Shown here: positions 15,900 to 23,731 of the stretch, piece by piece | Layout: each line of letters starts with the position of its first letter | Position numbering within the stretch: the stretch's first letter is position 1 | Source: CAIJMU01 sp035530275 | GTDB lineage: Bacteria > Spirochaetota > Spirochaetia > Treponematales > Rectinemataceae | Length of the DNA stretch: 64,000 nucleotides | NCBI GenBank assembly: GCA_035530275.1 | Contig: DATKVC010000013.1 | Coordinates: forward strand, 159,266-223,265 | Direction of reading: 5' to 3' | The notes under the pieces: generated by a model | What the model was told of the DNA's origin: nothing | Seen by the model: only the letters and a program-made list of their open reading frames with translations | Databases searched by the model: none | Translations under genes and position numbers: made by a program

Positions 15900-18436
15900 T
15901 CCCTCCCCTCGCCCGATCCCTTTTCTCCGCCTCACGAGCGATCTCAGGCGAAACCCTGCGCGCCATCGCCAATCCTAATTGGAACGATGCGGAGGCAAAG
16001 ATCCTCATCGTAAGGCTCTCGCCCATACGCGACGTCGACCGCTCGAGTTCCCATAGCATTCTTTTCTCCGAAGTTCGGGCCGCCCTCCCTGGGGCCTATG
16101 TGGACTTCGCATTCTTCCCCGATCGCGGGGACCGCGACCTCATCGCAAAGTTCGAGGATGCCGACCGCGAAAACCCGACTATTTTCGGCGATACCCCGGT
16201 CCCGGCGACGTGGCCCTGGTTCTTCGGAGCCCAGAGCGGGGAATCCCCGGCGAGCTTCGATCTCATCCTCGTCTCGAACGCCTTCGGGCTCGAACTCGTC
16301 AACCTGCCGCGGCTCTTCGCGACCTCAGGAATCCCCTCGCGAGCAACCGCTCGACTCGCGGCCGCCGAGCCGATGCCGATCGTGATCCTCGGCGGCTCGA
16401 ACGCCGGGCAAGCGGCCGCCATCGTCGAAGCTTCGGGCGATGGCCTCGTCGACGGAGTCTTTCTGGGCGAGGGGGAAGGCGCGATCGGCCCCCTCGCGAA
16501 GACGCTCACGGATCGCGACCGAGGCCGAGGCGAAAGGCTTTTCGCCGCCTCGTCCATCGAGGGCTTCTGGCCCGCCACCCACCCCGAACTCAGGGTCCAT
16601 CGTCGCATTCTCCACGACTCGCCGCCTCCCCTCCTTTCCTGGCCGCCCTTCGACACGCCCGAGGCGAAGACGGCGCGGCTCCAGATCACCGCTGGCTGTC
16701 CCGGCTATTGTTCCTTCTGCTTCGAGGGATGGGATCGCCGCCCCTATCGCGAGCTCCCCTTCGAAGCCGTCGTGGAAGCCGCTCGGGAAATAAAGGCTCG
16801 GAATGGGATAGAGACCCTGGAGGTCTACAGCTTCAATTTCAATACGCACGCGGACATCTTCAAATTGTTGTTTGAATTGGGTCGTATTTTCAAGAACGTC
16901 AATCTCATGAGCCAGAGGCTCGACATCCTCGCCCAAACGCCCTCACTCGTCACTGCCGAGCTCGCCTCCGGCAAGCGGAGCTTCACCCTCGGCGTCGAGG
17001 GGATTTCGGCGCGCATGAGGGCCTATTACCGCAAAGGCCTCGACGAGGAGGGACTCGCCCGCCTCATCGAACTCCTGGTGCGCCCCGAGGTCCGAGAAAT
17101 CAAGCTCTTCTACATAATCGCCGGATTCGAAGATGAGGGCGACCTCGACGAGTTCGCCGCCTTCACGAAGCGCCTTGCCGAGAGAAGGAAGGAAATCGCG
17201 CCGAATTTGCGGCTTCTCGCCTCGGCCGGATATCTCGTCCGCCTTCCCGGCACGCCCCTCGGTCACGCCCCCCTCATTTTCGATGAAGGGCCTTATGCTA
17301 CGATTGCCGAAGGGCTGGCGAGGGCCTGCGCAGACTCGGGCGTCGAATGGAGACTCGCCGTCCATTTCGACGAATTCTGCGCCGACCAACTCCTGTCCCT
17401 GGGAGGCGGGAGGCTCCTCCCCTGGCTCGAAAACCTCGGCAATGAAAGGCCGGGACTCGTGTACGATGGAAGCCTCGGCAAGGGCGTTTGGCCGAACCTC
17501 GAGGCCTTCGCTCGCTCGCGGGGCATCCTCGACGAGGCTCTTATCGCGGAAAAAGGCCCCGATGCAACACCTCTCTTTCCTTTTTTAGAGTCTCGAGATG
17601 AGGCCCCGGTCCTGCATCGCGAGTATCTCAAGGCCAAAGCCTTTATAGATCGTACGAGTTGCCTTGGCGGGCGCTGCTCGGACTGCGGGGCCTGTCCCGA
17701 CCCTGAGTCGCGCCTCTTTCTCACGAGGCATCGGATCCTTCCGCAGGAAGGCGAGGGCAACGGGCGACTAGAAAAGCTGGCCCTGGCCAAACGCGGCTTC
17801 GCGAGAATCCTCGTCGAAATGGACCGGCCGGCGAGCCTCGCGGGCGCATCGATAGAAGCACAGGAAGCCTGGCTATTCTCGCGAATCTGCTCCTTTCCCG
17901 AGGGGCCTAAGGCGCTCTTTTCAGTCCGGCTCGCCTTCCCCCTTCCGGACAAGGCCTTTGGACTCGCGCCGGGCTCGACGGGATGGGCCCGCTTCGAGCT
18001 GGAAGGACCATCGGCGGTCGCCCTCGCGGCTATGGCGAGGACGGCGGGCTTTGAAACAGTCGAGGCAGAAGACGGACCGACAGAACTCGAGGTGAGGATT
18101 CGCTTGCCCACGGGCTTCGACCGACTCGCAAAGATCCTGCAAAAGTCCGAAGCCGCGCCGGTCGCGGAGAATTCCGCAAATCTCGCGCGCAAGATCGTAG
18201 CGAAGTGGCTTTCGAAATCACGGATGGCCTTCACCGAACGACGAGAGGGCCTCGCCTGGCTTTTCGACATCGCATCGCGCGATCTCGCCAAAAAGGCCGT
18301 CTTTGCGGCCCGCGTCGAAAACAACGACATCTCCCTGTCGGTCGGCCCCAAGGTACGGCTTTCTGGCCTGGGCGAGGGTCTAGGAACCCGCCTCCCCTCC
18401 CTCCTCGCCGCGGAAATCCGGCTGACGCTTCGCTGA
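15896..18436 (+). CDS. Radical SAM protein, B12-binding-like N-terminus, possible tRNA/metabolite modification enzyme
   Basis: Large 846-residue protein of unknown exact role. Residues 35-260 resemble a cobalamin-binding-type Rossmann region (VILGGSNAGQAA, VFLGEGEGAIGPL). The radical SAM cluster CPGYCSFC (Cys 268, 272, 275) follows, with core elements LEVYSFNFNTH and FTLGVEGISARMRAYYRKGL. A second cysteine cluster CLGGRCSDCGAC lies near 588-600 and could hold another iron-sulfur centre. This layout recalls the TIGR03960 group, in which a C-terminal DUF2344-type domain often follows; the last 230 residues may be a divergent version. It is coupled to the helicase by ATGA, hinting at RNA-related work, but substrate is unknown. 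Confidence 0.75.
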   Translation: MIPPLARSLFSASRAISGETLRAIANPNWNDAEAKILIVRLSPIRDVDRSSSHSILFSEVRAALPGAYVDFAFFPDRGDRDLIAKFEDADRENPTIFGDTPVPATWPWFFGAQSGESPASFDLILVSNAFGLELVNLPRLFATSGIPSRATARLAAAEPMPIVILGGSNAGQAAAIVEASGDGLVDGVFLGEGEGAIGPLAKTLTDRDRGRGERLFAASSIEGFWPATHPELRVHRRILHDSPPPLLSWPPFDTPEAKTARLQITAGCPGYCSFCFEGWDRRPYRELPFEAVVEAAREIKARNGIETLEVYSFNFNTHADIFKLLFELGRIFKNVNLMSQRLDILAQTPSLVTAELASGKRSFTLGVEGISARMRAYYRKGLDEEGLARLIELLVRPEVREIKLFYIIAGFEDEGDLDEFAAFTKRLAERRKEIAPNLRLLASAGYLVRLPGTPLGHAPLIFDEGPYATIAEGLARACADSGVEWRLAVHFDEFCADQLLSLGGGRLLPWLENLGNERPGLVYDGSLGKGVWPNLEAFARSRGILDEALIAEKGPDATPLFPFLESRDEAPVLHREYLKAKAFIDRTSCLGGRCSDCGACPDPESRLFLTRHRILPQEGEGNGRLEKLALAKRGFARILVEMDRPASLAGASIEAQEAWLFSRICSFPEGPKALFSVRLAFPLPDKAFGLAPGSTGWARFELEGPSAVALAAMARTAGFETVEAEDGPTELEVRIRLPTGFDRLAKILQKSEAAPVAENSANLARKIVAKWLSKSRMAFTERREGLAWLFDIASRDLAKKAVFAARVENNDISLSVGPKVRLSGLGEGLGTRLPSLLAAEIRLTLR

Positions 18437-18873
18437 GCATCGCGGGCTTCAATGTCGGGATTCCTTGCGTCTAATCACCAGAGGTTGCTTCTCGAACAAG
18501 CCCTCCGGGCAGTTAGCGGAAAGTCCCCGAACAAGGCGACATTTCGTCGCGCCCAGCTTGGAAAAGAGGGTTACCTAACTTGGGGACGAAGATTCCCCAA
18601 CTTGGGGATAGGAATTCCCCAGCTTGGGGATGACCATTGCCCAGCTTGGGCATGATCCAAGCCGAACCTGGGCGAGGGCCGACCTCACGCTGGGCTCGAC
18701 GCGCTCCCTGCCTGGCAATGGGCAATTCTCAATCTGCAGTGGAAGGAAGAAGCTAGGGTACGGCCCGCGACCCTTCGCGGAGTGCTCGTCATTGCGAACC
18801 TTGAGGGTCGTCACCAGTGCGACTTCAGGCGCTGAGCAATCCTGGCCGGCGAGTTCGAAATCCTTCGACCCTT
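18437..18873. other. 437-bp convergent intergenic region holding the 22-bp palindrome array
   Basis: It lies between the ends of the radical SAM gene and queD. Apart from the repeat array at 18551-18726 I see no gene, promoter or clear T-run terminator. Short open frames across the array read PNLG/PKLG-like repeats in shifting frames because 22 is not a multiple of three; I do not consider them genes. Confidence 0.7.
18551..18726. repeat. Array of eight 22-bp units built on the palindrome CCCCAACTTGGGG
   Basis: Units begin at 18551, 18573, 18595, 18617, 18639, 18661, 18683 and 18705, exactly 22 bp apart. Units 3 to 5 carry CCCCAACTTGGGG, CCCCAGCTTGGGG and GCCCAGCTTGGGC; units 1, 2 and 6-8 are progressively degenerate. 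The C at unit position 2 and TGG at positions 9-11 are invariant in all eight. Units touch without spacers, so it is not a CRISPR array. The period is near two helical turns, which would put all palindromes on one face of the DNA. Confidence 0.9.
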
Positions 18874-19236
18874 TCAACCCGCTTCGTAGCGCGCCATGCT
18901 CGTCGGTGTCTCGAAGACCTCCACGGCGTGGAGAGGCGCACCTGGGAGGATGGCGAGGATGCCGTCGAAGATATGACGCGCGATCCGTTCCGCGCTCGGG
19001 TCGTCGCCGAAGGCGGGAAAATCGTTGAGATTGCGATGATCGAGCTCACCTGCGACCTGTCTAAGGGCGGCCTTGAGTTCACCAAAGTCGAGCAGCATCC
19101 CTCCCTCACCGAGAGTCTCACCCTTGGCCCAGGCTCGCACCCTGTAGTTGTGCCCATGGAGTCTTTCGCACTTGCCTCGATAGTGGGAAAGAAAATGCGC
19201 GGCTGCGAAATCGGTTTCGACGCGAACGTAATACAT
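18874..19236 (-). CDS. queD: 6-carboxy-5,6,7,8-tetrahydropterin synthase (QueD/PTPS family)
   Basis: The 120-residue enzyme fits the PTPS/QueD fold, which makes 6-carboxytetrahydropterin from dihydroneopterin triphosphate in the queuosine pathway. Zinc ligands are His14 (FAAAHFL), His27 and His29 (LHGHNY); the catalytic Cys23 lies in YRGKCERLHGH. The usual LDFGELKAAL and LDHRNLND segments are present. ATG 19236 has AGGAG just upstream. It stands alone on the minus strand. folE2 at 53204, which makes the dihydroneopterin triphosphate precursor, is in the same window though far away. A folate-related PTPS role is the alternative. Confidence 0.88.
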   Translation of the reverse strand: MYYVRVETDFAAAHFLSHYRGKCERLHGHNYRVRAWAKGETLGEGGMLLDFGELKAALRQVAGELDHRNLNDFPAFGDDPSAERIARHIFDGILAILPGAPLHAVEVFETPTSMARYEAG

Positions 19237-19378
19237 GGCGACTCCTCTAGTGCGTCACGCAGAGTATGCCATTTTGAATCGAATTGGAGTAGTGCGAGAA
19301 CAGGCACCCGGGCGGTCGCAGCCTCATTCCCTACCAGCGACATCCACGAGAAAAGGGCTGATAGCGCAACTAGCTCCC

Positions 19379-19407
19379 TTGAAGCTCCTTTCGGCCTCTG
19401 CTAGTGT
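19379..19407 (+). promoter_or_regulatory. Candidate promoter giving leaderless murE mRNA
   Basis: TTGAAG (19379-19384), 17-bp spacer, TAGTGT (19402-19407). The start would be about 19414, the first base of the murE ATG. No Shine-Dalgarno sequence precedes that ATG. Confidence 0.45.
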
Positions 19408-19413
19408 TTCGCG

Positions 19414-21027
19414 ATGTCGCGCAGACTTTCATCCCTCGTCGCAAGGCTGGCAGCCCTCGAAAGCTCGGGCGATCCCGACACCGAGATCCGGGGCCTCGCC
19501 TACGATTCTCGGGCCGTAAAACCGGGCTATCTTTTTTTCGCCCTGCCCGGCATCCATGACGACGGCGAACGCTGGATCGCCGCGGCGGTCGATTCGGGCG
19601 CCTGCGCCATCATCCATCGCAACGGGATTGCCGACAAGCGTCCCGGCGTTGCCTATATACGCGTCGCCGATCCACGGGCAGCCATGTCGCCCGTTGCGGA
19701 TGCCTTCTACGCGTCACCCTCCCGCGACCTCACGGTGATCGGAGTGACAGGCACCGAGGGCAAGAGTACGACGGTTTATCTCATCTGGCAGCTTTTGAAT
19801 CTCGCAGGTTACAAGGCCGGCTTCTTCTCCACCGTCATGTCGGACTCGGGGGCGGGCGAGCTCCCCAATCCCGAACACCAGACGACCCCCGAGGCCACGG
19901 CGGTCCAGCGGATGCTCGCCTCGATGCGCGACGCGGGCATGGATTTCGCCGTGGTCGAAGCCTCCTCACACGGTCTCTCCCCCCGAACCTCCCGTCTCGC
20001 GGATGTCGCGTTCGATGCGGGTGTCTTCATGAACGTGCGGCACGAGCACCTGGAATTCCATGGTAGTTGGGAACAATATCGCCACGACAAGGCCAATCTC
20101 TTCCGCGCCCTCGACGCCGTGGCGCACGACAAGATCAGGGGCGGAAGGCGGATTGCGGTTCCGGCCTTCGGCGTGGCCTGCGCCGATGATCCCTCGGCCG
20201 CTTATTTCGCGAAGGCGACGGAGCATCGGACCCTCACCTTCTCCTCCAAGGGCGCCGAGGCCGATTTCCTCGCGCAGTCGATAGAAAGCGACGCGGCGGG
20301 AAACAGCTTCCTGCTCCGCAGTCCTGAAGGCAGCTACGAGGCGCGCATCGAACTGCCGGGAGCCTTCAACGTCGACAATTGCCTGGCAGCTGTCGCGACG
20401 GTCTCGGAGTCTGCCGGGCTGCCCGTCTCCGTGCTGGTCCCCTTGTTGCCGCGCCTCAGGCCCGTCCTAGGCCGCATGACAGGCGTCGATCTCGGCCAGC
20501 CCTTCGAGGTCATCGTGGATTATGCCCACACTCCCTCGTCCTTCGAGGCGATATTACCCCCTCTTAGACTGAGGGCGCGCGGTCGGCTCATCGTTCTTTT
20601 CGGCTCGGCGGGCGAGAGGGACAGGGCCAAACGCCCCCAACAAGGCGCGATCGCCGCCGCCTGCGCGGATGTCCTGATCCTCTCCGACGAGGACCCCCGA
20701 GGAGAGGAGCCTATGGCCATTCTCGAGGAAATCGCGCGGGGCGCCGAAGCGGGAACCATCGGAAGCGAAGCCCGAAAAGCTCTCCTCTCCCGCGGCGTCG
20801 ACCTCTTCCTCATCCCCGACAGGAGACTCGCCATTCGCCGTGCCTTTTCGCTCGCGAAGTCCGGGGACATCGTCCTTCTCCTCGGCAAGGGGCACGAAAA
20901 CTCCATCATCTATCGGGACGGGGCGATTCCCTGGGACGAATTGTCCGCGGCTCGCGAGGCATTGGGCGAACTCGGCTATAGCCGAGGTGGTTCGGAGAGA
21001 CCTCGATCGGAAATCCCTCACAATTGA
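19414..21027 (+). CDS. murE: UDP-MurNAc-tripeptide synthetase (MurE), probably ornithine- rather than DAP-adding
   Basis: Cytoplasmic Mur ligase of 537 residues that adds the third amino acid to the peptidoglycan stem. ATP loop GVTGTEGKSTT at about 110-120, VVEASSHGL, FMNVRHEHLEFHGS and VDYAHTPSSFEAI are typical of MurE. The specificity motif is EDPR (residues 426-429) instead of the DNPR of meso-DAP enzymes; T. maritima MurE, which is not a strict DAP enzyme, is recalled to have DDPR. Treponemes use L-ornithine here, so ornithine is the likely substrate (inference). ddl follows 46 bp downstream, and rocD after that. No ribosome site precedes ATG 19414. Confidence 0.9.
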   Translation: MSRRLSSLVARLAALESSGDPDTEIRGLAYDSRAVKPGYLFFALPGIHDDGERWIAAAVDSGACAIIHRNGIADKRPGVAYIRVADPRAAMSPVADAFYASPSRDLTVIGVTGTEGKSTTVYLIWQLLNLAGYKAGFFSTVMSDSGAGELPNPEHQTTPEATAVQRMLASMRDAGMDFAVVEASSHGLSPRTSRLADVAFDAGVFMNVRHEHLEFHGSWEQYRHDKANLFRALDAVAHDKIRGGRRIAVPAFGVACADDPSAAYFAKATEHRTLTFSSKGAEADFLAQSIESDAAGNSFLLRSPEGSYEARIELPGAFNVDNCLAAVATVSESAGLPVSVLVPLLPRLRPVLGRMTGVDLGQPFEVIVDYAHTPSSFEAILPPLRLRARGRLIVLFGSAGERDRAKRPQQGAIAAACADVLILSDEDPRGEEPMAILEEIARGAEAGTIGSEARKALLSRGVDLFLIPDRRLAIRRAFSLAKSGDIVLLLGKGHENSIIYRDGAIPWDELSAAREALGELGYSRGGSERPRSEIPHN

Positions 21028-21073
21028 TCTTTCCAGGTATGTAAGCGCCGAAGGGGCGGAATCAGGAGTTGAC

Positions 21074-22213
21074 ATGAAACGCGTCGTCATATTGTACGGT
21101 GGAAAATCGGGCGAGCACGAGGTCTCGCTCCAGTCGGCGGCGAGCATCGTGCGTCACCTGGATAAAGAGCTCTTCGATCCGATCCTCGTTTCCATCGACA
21201 AGGAGGGAGCTTGGCTCCTCCAGGGGCCCCATGTCCTCGCGCGGGCACTGGCGGGAGAGCCGAGGCTCGCCATCGGCGCGGGGGCTCGTGTCTTCATCGC
21301 CCCCGCTTCTGGCCTCATAGCAGCCGACGCAGGAGTAAATGTACCTATTCCCTGCGATGTCGTCTTTCCCGTGCTCCATGGCACCTTCGGCGAGGATGGC
21401 ACCATCCAGGGCCTCCTCGAAGTAGCTGGACTGCCCTATGTCGGGGCGCCCGTCATGGGCTCGGCCCTCGGCATGGACAAGGAAAAGGCCAAACGCCTCT
21501 GGCAGGCAGAGGGTCTGCCCGTCGTGCCCTTCGTCCTCGCAAGAATGGGTGAAGAATCGAAGCCGGAGAGTCTCGCGAGGCTCGCTCTGGAGGTGGGCAA
21601 GCGTTTCGGCTGGCCTGCCTTCGTCAAACCTGCCTGCGCCGGCTCATCGGTCGGCGCCTCCCGCGTCAAGGACGAATCCGATCTCGGCCGGGCGCTAAAG
21701 GAAGCCCTCGAGTGGGACGACAAGGTCCTCATCGAACCCCTTGTCACCGCAACGGAAATCGAGTGCTCGGTCCTCGGCAACGGCGATCCCCGCGCCTTCC
21801 CTCCGGGTGAAATCGTCCCGAGTCATGAGTTCTATGATTACGAAGCGAAATACATCGACCCCGATGGCGCGGCCCTCATCCTCCCGGCGAAGATCGAAGA
21901 GGACCTCTCCAGGCGAGTCCGCGATCTTGCGGTCAAGGCTTACAAGGCCCTCGATCTCGCAGGCATGGCCCGCGTCGATTTCTTCGTCGACAAGAAGTCC
22001 GGAGAGGTCCTCCTCAACGAGGTCAACACCATCCCCGGATTCACGAACATCTCGATGTATCCAAAGATGTGCGAAATAGGCGGTCTCGAGTACTCGAAAC
22101 TCATCTCCGAACTCATCGAACTCGCCTTGTCCCGCCACGAGGAAAGGAAACGCTTGAGGTATTCTTTCGAATCGGAGACCCAACCGATCACGAACATACC
22201 ATTTTGTTTCTAG
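21074..22213 (+). CDS. ddl: D-alanine--D-alanine ligase
   Basis: ATP-grasp ligase of 379 residues making the D-Ala-D-Ala end of the stem peptide. Signatures are the start VVILYGGKSGEHEVSL, VFPVLHGTFGEDGTIQG, FVKPACAGSSVGAS, and LLNEVNTIPGFTNISMYPKM. The omega-loop FYDYEAKYID is of the D-Ala-D-Ala type rather than the D-lactate type. ATG 21074 follows AGGAG at about 21064; the upstream open frame overlaps murE and is not used. It is probably cotranscribed with murE. Confidence 0.95.
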   Translation: MKRVVILYGGKSGEHEVSLQSAASIVRHLDKELFDPILVSIDKEGAWLLQGPHVLARALAGEPRLAIGAGARVFIAPASGLIAADAGVNVPIPCDVVFPVLHGTFGEDGTIQGLLEVAGLPYVGAPVMGSALGMDKEKAKRLWQAEGLPVVPFVLARMGEESKPESLARLALEVGKRFGWPAFVKPACAGSSVGASRVKDESDLGRALKEALEWDDKVLIEPLVTATEIECSVLGNGDPRAFPPGEIVPSHEFYDYEAKYIDPDGAALILPAKIEEDLSRRVRDLAVKAYKALDLAGMARVDFFVDKKSGEVLLNEVNTIPGFTNISMYPKMCEIGGLEYSKLISELIELALSRHEERKRLRYSFESETQPITNIPFCF

Positions 22214-22391
22214 GTTGCATGCTCCCGGCGACGCCGAATATCCACTCGACTCAATAAATATACAATTAGTATAGAGCATTCCTCCACTGGCGCCGGAGAA
22301 TTCCCCGTGTTACACTTGGAGGGCCCCGAGGGGTAAAGCGCGCGCGGAACCGCCGCATGACGGACGGCCGCGTGACGCAGGAGGAATTCCC

Positions 22392-23591
22392 ATGAAAAGC
22401 CAGGACTATATCGCCCTGGATGAGCGCTACGGCGCCCACAACTATCATCCGCTTCCCGTCGTCATCTCTTGGGCGGAAGGCTGCCGAGTCAAGGATCCAG
22501 AAGGGAGGAGCTACCTCGACTTCCTTTCGGCCTACTCAGCGGTCAACCAAGGCCATCGCAATCCCAAGATAGTCAAGGCCGCGAAGGACCAGCTCGACAC
22601 CTCGACCCTGACGAGCCGGGCCTTCCATAACGACAAGATGGGACCCTTCCTCAAGAAACTCTGCGACTACACGGGTTACGAATGCGCCTTGCCCATGAAC
22701 ACGGGTGCAGAGGCGGTCGAGACCGCGCTCAAGGCGGCCCGCCGCTGGGGCGTCGAGGTCAAGGGCGTTGAGAACGGCAAACAGGAGATCGTCTGCGTCG
22801 ACGACAACTTCCACGGCCGCACCATCGCCGTCATCTCGATGTCGAGCGATCCCGATTCCACCGTCAACTACGGCCCTTACGTCCCTGGTTTCAAACGCGT
22901 TCCCTACGGCGACGCGAAGGCCATCGAAGGAGCGATCACGCCGAACACGGTGGCCGTCATCGTGGAGCCCATCCAGGGCGAGGCAGGCGTCGTCACGCCC
23001 CCCGAGGGTTATCTCAAGGCAATCCGCGAAATCTGCACGAAGAACCGCGTCCTCTTCATCGCCGACGAAATCCAGACGGGCTTCTGCCGCACGGGCAAGC
23101 GCTTCGCCTGGCAGCATGAGGGGGCGCGTCCCGACATCATGTGCCTCGGCAAGGCCCTCGGCGGCGGCATCATGCCCATTTCGGCCATCGTGGCCGACCA
23201 TGCGGTGATGGACGTCTTCACCCCGGGCACCCACGGCTCAACCTTCGGCGGCAATCCCCTGGCCTCCGCAATCGGCATAGCGGCCCTCGAGGTTCTCGAG
23301 GAAGAGAGGCTCGACGAAAACGCCGAAGGCCTCGGCACGATCTTCCGCGAGGAGATCGCGAAGATCCGCTGCCCGAAGATGAAGCTCGTCCGCGGCAAGG
23401 GCCTCCTCAACGCCGTCGTCTTCGAGAAGGGCTTCGAGGCTTGGGATGTCTGCATCGCCCTCAAGGAAGCCGGCCTCCTCGCCAAACAAACCCACGGCAA
23501 CATCATCCGCTTCGCCCCTCCCCTCGTCATCACCGAGAAGGAACTCCGAGAGGCGATCGCCATCATCAAAACGGTTTTCGAAAAGATTTGA
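22392..23591 (+). CDS. rocD: Ornithine aminotransferase
   Basis: PLP-dependent class III aminotransferase of 399 residues converting ornithine and 2-oxoglutarate to glutamate semialdehyde and glutamate. The protein is very close to RocD: DFLSAYSAVNQGHRNPKI, MNTGAEAVETALKAAR, VEPIQGEAGVV, IADEIQTGFCRTG, and the PLP lysine in CLGKALGGG (about 253). The ribosome site CAGGAGGAA ends 5 bases before ATG 22392. It comes 178 bp after ddl, so it may be a separate unit. In an ornithine-peptidoglycan organism it could supply or recycle ornithine for the wall (inference). A terminator hairpin follows. Confidence 0.93.
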   Translation: MKSQDYIALDERYGAHNYHPLPVVISWAEGCRVKDPEGRSYLDFLSAYSAVNQGHRNPKIVKAAKDQLDTSTLTSRAFHNDKMGPFLKKLCDYTGYECALPMNTGAEAVETALKAARRWGVEVKGVENGKQEIVCVDDNFHGRTIAVISMSSDPDSTVNYGPYVPGFKRVPYGDAKAIEGAITPNTVAVIVEPIQGEAGVVTPPEGYLKAIREICTKNRVLFIADEIQTGFCRTGKRFAWQHEGARPDIMCLGKALGGGIMPISAIVADHAVMDVFTPGTHGSTFGGNPLASAIGIAALEVLEEERLDENAEGLGTIFREEIAKIRCPKMKLVRGKGLLNAVVFEKGFEAWDVCIALKEAGLLAKQTHGNIIRFAPPLVITEKELREAIAIIKTVFEKI

Positions 23592-23662
23592 GGCCGGAGC
23601 AGCGAGCCGAATCTGCGCCCCGCCTCGCACGGCCACTCTTTCCAATTAGAACCTTCTAGAAG

Positions 23663-23702
23663 AGAGGGCCGCCCGGATTCATCCGGAACGGCCCTCTTCC
23701 TT
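23663..23702. terminator. Terminator hairpin between convergent rocD and M16 genes
   Basis: AGAGGGCCG (23663-23671) pairs with CGGCCCTCT (23689-23697). An inner CCGGA/TCCGG stem (23673-23686) stacks on it, closed by TTCA. The tail TCCTTT serves the plus strand; TTCTAGAAGG follows on the minus side, so action on that strand is less sure. Confidence 0.65.
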
Positions 23703-23731
23703 TAATCTGCTTACTCGGCTGCCGAAGTCGC

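Noticed and set aside
18452..18725. Short ORFs with PNLG/PKLG repeats on both strands
   Set aside because: They arise from the 22-bp palindromic repeat read in changing frames; no ribosome site and a non-codon period.
18551..18726. CRISPR array
   Set aside because: Units are contiguous with no unique spacers, repeats decay progressively, and no cas genes are present.
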